Source of the DNA: a virus
Virus record (IMG/VR): IMGVR_UViG_3300009034_002981
Coordinates: 1-47,474 of that record
Direction: 5' to 3' (one strand)
Length of the DNA stretch: 47,474 nt
Part shown: positions 1 to 5,811 of the stretch, in pieces
Layout: each line of letters begins with the position of its first letter
Position numbering within the stretch: the first letter of the stretch is position 1
Notes under the pieces: generated by a model
Database searches by the model: none
What the model was told of the DNA's origin: nothing
What the model saw: the letters and a program-made list of their open reading frames with translations, nothing else
Position numbers and translations under genes: made by a program

Positions 1-758
1 AGCTCGTAAGATGCTTTCTTTTGCTGGGTCGTTTTCTCTTGAATACCGAGCTCCGCCCGCAATGTAGCATCTTCACGTAGTACTCTGTTCTCTTCCTCGA
101 TCTCCTTCGTACGGGTCTGCTTCGCCTCGACCTCTCCCTTAATGGTCTGAATGGCCGTCGCATCAAACCTGTTGTCCGGGTTCAGTAGAGACAGTTCTGT
201 TTGATCAAGGTTGGTAATGGAAACGGTCTCTAGAGTAAATCCGTTTTCCTTCAGATCCTCAGTTGAGGCCTCCTGCACCTGATCGGCAAACTCCATCCGC
301 TTCTCATGCAGTTCCTGCAACTCCATAGTAGCTGCAACACTTCTTAGGGCACCAACTAACTTACCCTCTAGAAGTTCACTAACGCTGCCGGGGGACAGGA
401 TTCTGTCTCCTAAACTAGCAGCTGCTGCGAGCACGTCCTCTTCATTGGGTTGAACTCTTATGAAGAACTCAGCCACAATATCAACTCGAAGACTATCTTT
501 GGTAATAAGCGCATCCTGCCCCTGCCGTTCAACCTGTAAGTTCATAGTATTTAATGAAATCATCGACGTCTTACAGGTAATGGGATTGATTAGCTTACCT
601 CCAAAGTATGCTCGCTTCTTCTTACCACCGGAAACCACTAGTGCGTTATCCGCTGCAACCTTCCTGTAGAATGCCTTATACGCTATTAGAAGGATTATAA
701 AAAGCGCAAAGACCACTCCAACCAGGATGTAAGTTGTGGTATTGAATATGGAAGCCAT
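1..758 (-). CDS. Flotillin / SPFH (band 7) membrane protein, partial
   Basis: The reading frame starts at the ATG at 758 behind a strong GAGGAGG ribosome site and is open to the window edge, so the C-terminal part is missing. A single N-terminal membrane segment (about residues 7-27, rich in V, L, I, F) is followed by a basic stretch and then an SPFH domain of the YqiK/flotillin kind. The visible end is charged and helical (repeated E/K/R/Q, beginning around residue 195), as expected for the flotillin coiled coil. Flotillins form membrane scaffolds; in bacteria they are commonly paired with an NfeD-type OB-fold protein, and the gene just upstream (788-1501) is exactly that. I infer a membrane-associated complex. 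The family call is fairly sure; the role in a phage is unknown. Confidence 0.85.
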   Translation of the reverse strand, partial: MASIFNTTTYILVGVVFALFIILLIAYKAFYRKVAADNALVVSGGKKKRAYFGGKLINPITCKTSMISLNTMNLQVERQGQDALITKDSLRVDIVAEFFIRVQPNEEDVLAAAASLGDRILSPGSVSELLEGKLVGALRSVAATMELQELHEKRMEFADQVQEASTEDLKENGFTLETVSITNLDQTELSLLNPDNRFDATAIQTIKGEVEAKQTRTKEIEEENRVLREDATLRAELGIQEKTTQQKKASYE

Positions 759-787
759 CTTATCCTCCTCTCCGATTTACCACTAAA

Positions 788-1501
788 CTATAGCCCCTCA
801 AACTTGGCTACCACAAATATTTGAGTGGCCGGGTCATAGTCCTCTAAAAGCACCTCGTCGCCGTTAACGGGTTCCTCATCACCTTCCTCCACGCGGCATG
901 CCACTTTCAACGTAGTGTTATCACCCGTATGCACCGCTACCCTCCCGAAAGCAGAGGTCACACGTCCACTGACAACACGAGCCGTCATACCTACTAAGTC
1001 TCGACGAGATATAGCAGGCTCACTCTCGGGGAAAATCTTGGCTATCCCCATGGCAAAGTATTTTGTACAGAATATACTAGCGACAAAAGCAATCCCCGCG
1101 GAAACCGCAGCTAAGGGGGGAATAAGCCGTAGAATTCTGTTGCCTATAACCCGATTACAGATCAACCCAACAGCACCATACGAAGTAAGCCAGGTCATTA
1201 TAAGAACCATAAGTGGAACCTTCCCGACGTTAAGAAAACCTAGCATACTCACAAAGACACCAGGGCCGTCTGCACCTACATCATTATCAAACTCCACCTC
1301 CGAATCTACATCCAGGTCGGTATCGATATCTATATCAGAGTCCACATCGATATCTATATCAGAGTCCACATCAACTTCTGTACTCCCACCAAACTCCAAA
1401 CTAACTCCGACCACTTGTAAGAAGGCGAAGAGAAACACCAAAAGCAGCGGAGCAAGAAACATGACGTTGTACCAAGCTGACACAAATTCCCAGAAACCCA
1501 T
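788..1501 (-). CDS. NfeD-like membrane protein with C-terminal OB fold
   Basis: An N-terminal hydrophobic segment is followed by an Asp-rich low-complexity loop made of DVDSDIDI-type repeats, then two or three more membrane segments and a soluble C-terminal domain of about 70 residues (GMTARVVSGRV ... GDEVLLEDYD) that fits the NfeD/YqiJ OB fold. NfeD proteins act with flotillins, and the flotillin gene follows 29 bases downstream. I chose the ATG at 1501 because AAGGGG lies 8 bases before it; an in-frame GTG at 1510 is the alternative. The acidic linker is encoded partly by a perfect 24-bp tandem duplication at 1324-1371. Family call good, function inferred from family and neighbour. Confidence 0.8.
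   Translation of the reverse strand: MGFWEFVSAWYNVMFLAPLLLVFLFAFLQVVGVSLEFGGSTEVDVDSDIDIDVDSDIDIDTDLDVDSEVEFDNDVGADGPGVFVSMLGFLNVGKVPLMVLIMTWLTSYGAVGLICNRVIGNRILRLIPPLAAVSAGIAFVASIFCTKYFAMGIAKIFPESEPAISRRDLVGMTARVVSGRVTSAFGRVAVHTGDNTTLKVACRVEEGDEEPVNGDEVLLEDYDPATQIFVVAKFEGL
1324..1371. repeat. 24-bp perfect tandem duplication inside the NfeD-like gene
   Basis: Bases 1324-1347 are repeated exactly at 1348-1371. The unit keeps frame and adds eight residues to the acidic Asp/Ser/Ile linker, so it looks like a recent slippage event tolerated by a flexible linker. Confidence 0.9.
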
Positions 1502-1516
1502 TGATGTCACCCCTTT

Positions 1517-1732
1517 TCAATACCGCCGGGTATATTTACAACACTGGCAACAATCAAGCGCACCCATATAATAGGGTTCCCACACCCATTTAGTCTTTGC
1601 CATACACCACGCCGTACCAAATATCGGACGCCAGGTCCAGCTCGAAGATTTAGGAAGGTCAATCCGCTCGTATTCACACCTGAAATGAATACAGGGCGTC
1701 CCGAACAGAAACTTCCTCATCCTCAACAACAC
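1517..1732 (-). CDS. Small Cys-rich protein, unknown
   Basis: A 71-residue frame fills the gap between Ro60 and the NfeD-like gene and ends 15 bases before the latter. It contains a CxHxxxC cluster near the N-terminus and a C-terminal CCxCC, plus many aromatic residues, which suggests a metal-binding mini-protein. The ribosome site is poor: the first start is GTG at 1732 and an in-frame ATG at 1720 follows an AGG with no spacing. I do not recognise the family. It is kept because of its position and composition, with low certainty. Confidence 0.4.
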   Translation of the reverse strand: MLLRMRKFLFGTPCIHFRCEYERIDLPKSSSWTWRPIFGTAWCMAKTKWVWEPYYMGALDCCQCCKYTRRY

Positions 1733-1743
1733 AATAGGAGGAG

Positions 1744-1771
1744 ATATAGCGGACTACTTAGTCCGCTATAT
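1744..1771. terminator. Palindromic hairpin after the Ro60 gene
   Basis: A perfect inverted repeat (arms ATATAGCGGACTA and its complement, up to 13 bp with a tiny loop) lies 9 bases past the Ro60 stop codon. There is no U-tract on the minus strand, so it may be a processing or RNA-stabilising hairpin rather than an intrinsic terminator. Confidence 0.5.
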
Positions 1772-1779
1772 TCCAGTTG

Positions 1780-3489
1780 CTAGACTCGTCCAAGCAGGAA
1801 CTCACTAATCACATTTGGCGTCGCAGTATCAAACCCTACGACATCAAGCATTCCCACGTCAGTAGGATCTGCTATAGAGATATCATTAGCAGTCATACCT
1901 ACAACAACCAACTTAGCCTCTGGATTGATTGTATTACGGTAGCGATCCAAAGCCTGAGATGGATGCTCGTCACCATACCACGTCTCACTATCTGTATAGA
2001 CGAGAAATGCATCATACACCACATCCGAGTTTTTCTTATGCATTTGCTCAGCCCACAAGATTGGGAGAGCGCAGTTAGTTCCACCGAAGTTAAGCCCATC
2101 GGTATACCTTACAAGGTCGTCTAATCTTTGACGCTTGGACATATTGACTTCCACGAAGCGATGACAAAACGCCATAACAGATACCAAAGGCTCAACCTTG
2201 TAAGTAACCATCGACATTGCACATGCACCCATCCTTGGCGTCATAGCAGGAATGCCAACGATATTACCTCCGTTCATGGAGCCGCTAACATCGAGACCAA
2301 TGACGATTCTCTTGTTAGTTGGTTCAACATTCTTAAAAGCCTTGTAGAAGGCGCTATCTAGCGCGTCAACTACATCACCAACAACATTCCACTCGCCACG
2401 ACCTCGTGCTCCACGGCCCTGACCGTAAGTCACCATAGCGGCTAGTACACCAAGTGGGTGTACTCTAGCTTTCGCTAAGATTTCCTCGTCAGTTAGCTGA
2501 TCGCATACCCTTTGGATAACCTTAAAGTTACCGTCAACTAGAAGGCCAACCTTGGACATATTGCCAAGGTTCCGTATCATGGCAGTCATCGGCATGCCAC
2601 GACCCGCCGTAAGCATTGCTGCCCAAACCTTCTTATCGCTAAGAAACTGGGTTGGAATGCACTCACGAGGCAAGTTATGCTCCCTGATGAGCTTAACTAT
2701 ATCGGCAACGGAGGTAGCTGCCTTGGCTTCCTCGAAAGCTCCGATGAACTTTGGCATAACCTCCCAGTGTTCTGCTTTTGCCTTATCAACTACCCAAGCG
2801 TACAGAGCACCGTGAGGGCTGATATAATATTTCCCCTTCTCCACTGCATCTGCACTTAAGGTATCTGGTACAGAAACTGCCTTATTTGGGTTTGGGTGTG
2901 CAAGTCTCAACACGTCAAAGTGAGACCAGCCATCTCTCGACTGGTACTTAGCTAACTGGTACGCAAGGCCATCTGCATTTCTACCATTGTACCAACTCGC
3001 GATAGCATCTTTATAACCTCTACCCCAACCCCGGAATGCTTCGGTATAGGCAACGAGGTGGAATAGATGAGTTCCAATACGAGCTATCTTTGGTATAGCT
3101 TGAAAAGCAGCTCTCCTCGTTTCTATATCCTGTAGAGTTGGATGCTTGCCTCCTGCTCCGAGACACATAGCTAAGACAAAGAGGGCGTAATCATTCTTAG
3201 GTGCCCTGCCGGAATCACTTATCTCAACTATCGTGTCAACTACCCTCTTACCGTCTTCTTTAATACAACGGCGGGTAGAATCGCACGCATCCTTGGTCAG
3301 TTTTCTTTCACTTACGTAATAAGTGCCCCCTTCTGTACCAAGGACTAGAAAACGATTCAATAGCATCCAGTCGTCCACCTTCCAGGCAAACCCTCCGGCA
3401 TTGTTCATCTCCATATCTTCACGGCCTGGAATGCGCTCTGTTTGAGGCGTCTTAATTCTAACCCCTTGCGTAAGTAAATGCTTCCTCAT
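1780..3489 (-). CDS. Ro60 / TROVE-domain Y RNA-binding protein
   Basis: A 569-residue protein with an N-terminal all-helical TROVE (HEAT-repeat ring) region and a C-terminal von Willebrand A domain. The MIDAS metal site is intact: DxSGS near residue 400, a Thr in GGTN near 475 and an Asp in YTDSE near 500. The length matches bacterial and animal Ro60 proteins. Ro60 is a ring that binds the stem of Y RNAs on its outside and misfolded RNA ends in its cavity; bacterial Ro60 works with exoribonucleases in RNA decay. It starts with ATG at 3489 behind GGGGGTG. Fifteen Y-RNA-like genes lie directly upstream on the same strand, the nearest ending 24 bases before this start, so a common transcript or shared regulation is likely. 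The family call is firm; a role in phage infection is inferred. Confidence 0.95.
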   Translation of the reverse strand: MRKHLLTQGVRIKTPQTERIPGREDMEMNNAGGFAWKVDDWMLLNRFLVLGTEGGTYYVSERKLTKDACDSTRRCIKEDGKRVVDTIVEISDSGRAPKNDYALFVLAMCLGAGGKHPTLQDIETRRAAFQAIPKIARIGTHLFHLVAYTEAFRGWGRGYKDAIASWYNGRNADGLAYQLAKYQSRDGWSHFDVLRLAHPNPNKAVSVPDTLSADAVEKGKYYISPHGALYAWVVDKAKAEHWEVMPKFIGAFEEAKAATSVADIVKLIREHNLPRECIPTQFLSDKKVWAAMLTAGRGMPMTAMIRNLGNMSKVGLLVDGNFKVIQRVCDQLTDEEILAKARVHPLGVLAAMVTYGQGRGARGRGEWNVVGDVVDALDSAFYKAFKNVEPTNKRIVIGLDVSGSMNGGNIVGIPAMTPRMGACAMSMVTYKVEPLVSVMAFCHRFVEVNMSKRQRLDDLVRYTDGLNFGGTNCALPILWAEQMHKKNSDVVYDAFLVYTDSETWYGDEHPSQALDRYRNTINPEAKLVVVGMTANDISIADPTDVGMLDVVGFDTATPNVISEFLLGRV

Positions 3490-3512
3490 AACTACACACC
3501 CCCTGTATTAAG

Positions 3513-3585
3513 TTGGGCAAGTTATCGGAGTGGGATAGACCGGGATTGCTCCCTGGTGGTCGATAATCCACTTCCTCCGGCCCAA
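3513..3585 (-). ncRNA. Y15: Y RNA next to Ro60, short form
   Basis: 73 nt. The lower stem is UUGGGC/GCCCAA, followed by CGGAGG, an upper stem AGUGG/CCACU, the conserved AUUAUC motif and a hairpin loop closed by GACC/GGUC with an inner GGGA/UCCC stem. The order and sequence (GGGCCG, stem, UUAUC, stem, UUGCCC) match the Ro60-binding part of known Y RNAs. Its 3' end is 24 bases before the Ro60 start codon, the usual genomic position of a bacterial Y RNA. Confidence 0.85.
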
Positions 3586-3595
3586 CATTACAAAA

Positions 3596-3639
3596 CCAGC
3601 CAGTGGTCTCCCACAGCGGTCCCGGTTCACCGTGGCTGG
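3596..3639 (-). ncRNA. Compact three-way-junction RNA element between Y14 and Y15
   Basis: The outer stem CCAGCCA/TGGCTGG (7 bp) encloses two hairpins: CGGT/ACCG with an 8-nt loop and GTGG/CCAC capped by a GAGA (GNRA) tetraloop. The minus strand continues with TTTTG, so it could act as a terminator for the array or be a separate folded RNA. No family recognised. Confidence 0.45.
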
Positions 3640-3666
3640 CAATAGCGCCCCCGGGTTAACAAGAAT

Positions 3667-3800
3667 AAAGGGCAAATGCTGCTCGTGAGAGTTGGCTTGC
3701 GCCAAAGGCGAGTTAACTACTCCACCGCCCCGAAGGGCAGGTCAGATTGGGTACTGACGTCTCCTCGTTATGAACGATAACTCACGAACGCCGGCCCTTT
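3667..3800 (-). ncRNA. Y14: Y RNA with permuted tRNA-like module (UUCG-capped acceptor)
   Basis: 134 nt. The lower stem is AAAGGGC/GCCCUUU, the upper stem UCGUGAG/CUCACGA, and the motif GUUAUC. The insert reads as a tRNA out of order: an anticodon-like hairpin with loop UUCAUAA (CAU at the anticodon position), a T-like arm GUCAG/CUGAC, an acceptor-like stem CUGCCC/GGGCGG capped by a UUCG tetraloop, a D-like arm GAGU/ACUC and a small GCC-UUU-GGC hairpin. This is the architecture known for bacterial YrlA RNAs, where the tRNA-like module has a closed acceptor end. Its first 19 nt overlap the 3' end of the small gene 3782-3994. Confidence 0.85.
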
Positions 3801-3994
3801 ATTCTAACTACCTCATAGAGAGGTATTCTAGTTGTCAGAAGTGACGGAACGGCTTCGCGTTGGATATCTCTAGTAGCAGCGAACAAATGCCTCATCCCAT
3901 TGAGCTTTATATATCGCTTTTTCTTTTTACACCACACCCTCGTATCGTTCCCCGGTTCCCAACGAGCTTGGGGACAAGTATCACATCGTGCCAC
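3782..3994 (-). CDS. Small CxxC protein, unknown
   Basis: 70 residues beginning MARCDTCPQARW, with a later Cys in WCKKKKRY and a basic C-terminal half. The start is GTG at 3994, preceded by AAAGGGGTGAG at a good distance, which supports translation. The Cys pattern suggests a small zinc-binding protein of the kind common in phages. It lies inside the Y RNA array between Y13 and Y14 and its stop codon overlaps the beginning of Y14. Family not recognised. Confidence 0.6.
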   Translation of the reverse strand: MARCDTCPQARWEPGNDTRVWCKKKKRYIKLNGMRHLFAATRDIQREAVPSLLTTRIPLYEVVRIKGRRS

Positions 3995-4034
3995 TATGTC
4001 TCACCCCTTTCGAAACAGTTCCGTTATTTAAGAT

Positions 4035-4100
4035 ATTGGGCAAATAGTAGATAAAGGAGTGTCAATTTTCGGGTTGATAACCTTCATCCTCCGGCCCAAT
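4035..4100 (-). ncRNA. Y13: mini Y RNA
   Basis: 66 nt. The lower stem is AUUGGGC/GCCCAAU, with CGGAG, upper stem GAUGAAGG/CCUUUAUC (one G-U pair) and GGUUAUC. The remaining loop is only a small UCAA/UUGA hairpin followed by CACU. Y13 closely resembles Y1 (6757-6818), sharing the UUAUCAACC start and a UUGAC element in the loop. These are Y RNAs reduced almost to the Ro60-binding stem. Confidence 0.88.
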
Positions 4101-4128
4101 AATAGGTGCACACTTCACGCTGCCGCAT

Positions 4129-4590
4129 TTAAATATCATAGTCAGAAGCAAAGGCGTCTTCCCACTTCCAGTAGCCCCGCTTCTTAACCGTGCGCTTCCT
4201 ATGGCAGTTAGCGCAACACACTTCACATTTAGCTATCTCAGCTTTAATGGTAGCTAGGGCATATCCGTGCGTTACCATTTCTCCAACTTGATAACGTTTC
4301 TCCCCACGCACATGATCAAATTCCAGAACCAATGGATCCGATTCACCACAATCGACACACGGATGGGTATTCAAATAGTGAATCAAAAAAGCTTTATTCG
4401 CAGCGATTCGCCTTCGCATATTCACGCGAACTACCCTCATATAATGGGGCTTATTGTTCTGGAAATATTCCCTATGGTAAGCAGCAACACACGCCTTACA
4501 CGTATTCTTTCTGTTCCGTTTAGCCGGGGATCGAAAACTAAATTCCTCCTCCGGCTTCACCTCGTTACATTTTATACACTGCTTATTCAC
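4129..4590 (-). CDS. HNH endonuclease
   Basis: 153 residues with two CxxC knuckles near the N-terminus (C5/C8 and a further KxCKAC pair) and a C-terminal HNH core: CVDC, the catalytic-type FDH, then CxxCCxNCH. This is the free-standing HNH type found in phages, often as selfish homing nucleases. The start is GTG at 4590 after AAGAAGGT. It sits between tRNA-Pro and Y13, so it probably entered the RNA array as a mobile gene. DNA cleavage is inferred from the motif; the target is unknown. Confidence 0.9.
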   Translation of the reverse strand: MNKQCIKCNEVKPEEEFSFRSPAKRNRKNTCKACVAAYHREYFQNNKPHYMRVVRVNMRRRIAANKAFLIHYLNTHPCVDCGESDPLVLEFDHVRGEKRYQVGEMVTHGYALATIKAEIAKCEVCCANCHRKRTVKKRGYWKWEDAFASDYDI

Positions 4591-4610
4591 TATGCTACCT
4601 TCTTTAAAGT

Positions 4611-4687
4611 TGGTCGGGGAGACAGGACTCGAACCTGCAATCTCCAGCTCCCAGGGCTGGCCCGCTAAGCCATTGCGTCACTCCCCG
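4611..4687 (-). tRNA. tRNA-Pro (UGG), with unusual C33
   Basis: 77 nt with encoded CCA (4611-4613). The acceptor is CGGGGAG/CTCCCCG, the D-arm has AATGGCTTA in its loop, the anticodon stem is CCAGC/GCTGG with loop CCTGGGA, and the T-arm is GCAGG-TTCGAGT-CCTGT. Reading the loop in register gives anticodon TGG (Pro), with G37 as in other Pro tRNAs. Position 33 is C instead of the near-universal U. It stands alone, not enclosed by Y RNA arms. Confidence 0.85.
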
Positions 4688-4697
4688 ACAATATATT

Positions 4698-4757
4698 GGA
4701 CGGTGAACCCCAACTTTTAGTGCGGCTATGGGAGATGGATGTTGCGGTCCACCGTCC
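4698..4757 (-). ncRNA. Stem-loop 1 with conserved loop sequence
   Basis: The outer stem GGACGGTG/CACCGTCC (8 bp) continues into a second stem of about 8 bp with one mismatch. The apical loop contains an 18-nt sequence (4720-4737) repeated exactly in the loop of the next hairpin, although the two stems differ completely. Confidence 0.6.
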
Positions 4758-4760
4758 GGA

Positions 4761-4813
4761 GGCGGATTCCGACGAGTTGTGCGGCTATGGGAGATGAATT
4801 GTCGGAATCCGCC
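4761..4813 (-). ncRNA. Stem-loop 2 with the same conserved loop
   Basis: A perfect 13-bp stem (4761-4773 with 4801-4813) closes a 27-nt loop containing GTGCGGCTATGGGAGATG (plus-strand reading, 4779-4796), identical to the loop element of the neighbouring hairpin. Different stems with the same loop point to a function in the loop. On the RNA the loop reads CAUCUCCCAUAGCCGCAC. Confidence 0.6.
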
Positions 4814-4824
4814 CGAGTCATATA

Positions 4825-4889
4825 TGGGCAAGTGGTTGACAGTGGGAGGAGCCAAATTTGCGGTTCGGTAACCCACTGCCTCCGGCCCA
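4825..4889 (-). ncRNA. Y12: mini Y RNA
   Basis: 65 nt. The lower stem is UGGGC/GCCCA, then CGGAGG, a perfect upper stem CAGUGGG/CCCACUG, the GUUACC variant of the conserved motif and a small hairpin loop. The 3' strand after the upper stem reads UCAACCACUUGCCC. There is no tRNA-like module. Confidence 0.88.
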
Positions 4890-4899
4890 ATTAACATAA

Positions 4900-5133
4900 T
4901 CACTCACCTGCTGGAACTAAAAGACGCTTCATAGGTTCTGAAGGACTTTCCTGGAGTTTACAATCTCCCAAGTATCGGGATACTGAATCGACAAGAGGAA
5001 CAGCAACTGCATAAGCGTTTTTTGTCACAGACAGATCAGCACCCGCGGCAGCTTGCTGCAACTTCTTCGCGACCAATACCATCAGTTCCGTTCGTACAGC
5101 CGGTGTCAACTCAACAACTTCAAGACTAGCCAT
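4900..5133 (-). CDS. Small helical protein inside the Y RNA array, unknown
   Basis: 77 residues, mostly Ala/Leu/Val/Lys-rich helix (for example LVAKKLQQAAAGAD), starting with ATG at 5133 behind GAGGTAAAGG. It lies between Y11 and Y12 on the same strand, 10 bases from the Y12 gene. I do not recognise the family. The good ribosome site and protein-like composition support a real gene. Confidence 0.6.
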   Translation of the reverse strand: MASLEVVELTPAVRTELMVLVAKKLQQAAAGADLSVTKNAYAVAVPLVDSVSRYLGDCKLQESPSEPMKRLLVPAGE

Positions 5134-5159
5134 ACCTTTACCTCACGCCGCAATTAAAT

Positions 5160-5303
5160 GCTGGACAAGGTGTCGCAAATGGGACGCTTTCCGACGCTCC
5201 ACCACTGAGCTATGCGCCGTGCGGCCGAACCGTTCAGAGGCACAACTGGAATCGAACCAGTGACATCCGGAATTGAATGGTAACCCACCTACTACGGTCC
5301 AGC
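5160..5303 (-). ncRNA. Y11: Y RNA with permuted tRNA-like module
   Basis: 144 nt. The lower stem GCUGGAC/GUCCAGC uses GGAC/GUCC instead of GGGC/GCCC, a compensatory change. The upper stem is GUGGG/CCCAU and the motif GUUACC. The insert order is a hairpin CAUUC/GGAUG in the anticodon-arm position, a canonical T-arm ACUGG-UUCGAUU-CCAGU, an acceptor stem UGUGCC/GGCGCA closed at its far end by a CGG/CCG hairpin, UA, and a D-arm GCUC-AGUGGUG-GAGC. This is a tRNA opened between the D and anticodon arms and sealed at the acceptor end. Confidence 0.9.
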
Positions 5304-5311
5304 AAGATAAA

Positions 5312-5442
5312 ATCGTTGGGCTAAAATTGCCAATGGGTGAAATGGTTCCGGGGGTTGGATTCAAACCAACGCGTATCGCCCTCGGGCGGTGCTCTATCAA
5401 CTGAGCTACCCTGGATAACCCATACAGCAGCGGCCCAACGAT
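5312..5442 (-). ncRNA. Y10: Y RNA carrying an unpermuted tRNA-like domain
   Basis: 131 nt. The lower stem AUCGUUGGGC/GCCCAACGAU is 10 bp, the upper stem AUGGGU/ACCCAU, and the motif GUUAUC. The insert (5343-5415) is a tRNA in normal order: acceptor UCCAGGG/CCCCGGA (one A-C mismatch), UA, D-arm GCUC-AGUUGAUA-GAGC, T-arm GUUGG-UUUGAAU-CCAAC, then A and CCA. The anticodon arm is cut to a 4-bp stem with a CGAG tetraloop, so it cannot decode. Here the Ro60 stem joins the acceptor end, unlike in the permuted relatives. Confidence 0.85.
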
Positions 5443-5456
5443 GCTCTCTTTCAATT

Positions 5457-5532
5457 TGGCTGTCCTGGTCGGCTTCGAACCGACAACCCCCTGATTAACA
5501 GTCAGGTGCGCTACCAGTTGCGCCACAGGACA
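5457..5532 (-). tRNA. tRNA-Asn (GUU)
   Basis: 76 nt with encoded CCA. The acceptor is TGTCCTG/CAGGACA, the D-arm GCGC-AACTGGTA-GCGC, the anticodon stem CCTGA/TCAGG with loop CTGTTAA (anticodon GTT), the T-arm GTCGG-TTCGAAG-CCGAC, and the discriminator G as expected for Asn. It is canonical throughout and lies free between Y10 and the hairpin before Y9. Confidence 0.93.
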
Positions 5533-5538
5533 ACAAGT

Positions 5539-5597
5539 GTGGGTTGATAGTAAATAAAAGATATGTATAAGACAATATCTCCCGCCTATCAACCCAC
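5539..5597 (-). ncRNA. 12-bp stem-loop between Y9 and tRNA-Asn
   Basis: A perfect stem GTGGGTTGATAG/CTATCAACCCAC (5539-5550 with 5586-5597) encloses an AU-rich loop holding a weaker AGATAT/ATATCT hairpin. The Y9 gene begins two bases away. It may be a processing signal or a diverged Y-like RNA, but it lacks the GGRCCG lower stem. Confidence 0.5.
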
Positions 5598-5599
5598 TC

Positions 5600-5800
5600 C
5601 GGGCAAATGGCAGATGAGGTCGAGCATGCACACAATGTACATTAAGCTCTACGATTATTACAGTCCGTCGACCGGTGCTTTTTTGACGGTCCACGCGACC
5701 GATGTATTTATCGTTTATACTCGGTCCACATGACCGAGTACGTTTATCTAGGTCCGCCGACCGTGGTTTCATCGTATGGTAATCCTCATCTAACGGCCCG
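5600..5800 (-). ncRNA. Y9: long Y RNA with four tandem hairpins
   Basis: 201 nt, the longest member. The lower stem is CGGGC/GCCCG, the upper stem AGAUGAGG/CCUCAUCU (8 bp perfect) and the motif AUUACC. Instead of a tRNA-like module the insert has four successive hairpins sharing a GGUC/GAC(C/U) upper stem, with apical loops GGCG, AUGUG, GCGUG and GACG. A related hairpin (GGUC-GACA-GACC) occurs in Y4. The repetition suggests multiple copies of one binding site. Confidence 0.82.
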
Positions 5801-5811
5801 AATAAGATGAA

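Noticed and set aside
915-1571. A long plus-strand frame opposite the NfeD-like gene
   Set aside because: The Ser/Thr/Glu repeats are the complement of the Asp-rich repeat of the real gene. No ribosome site.
1777-2861. Several plus-strand frames opposite Ro60
   Set aside because: They are shadows of the Ro60 gene; no homologous features or ribosome sites.
3508-3705. A 65-codon minus-strand frame over Y15 and the three-way junction
   Set aside because: It covers structured RNA only, with no ribosome site and no protein features.
4604-4903. A 99-codon minus-strand frame over tRNA-Pro and Y12
   Set aside because: It consists of the translated Y12, hairpin pair and tRNA sequences; not protein-like.
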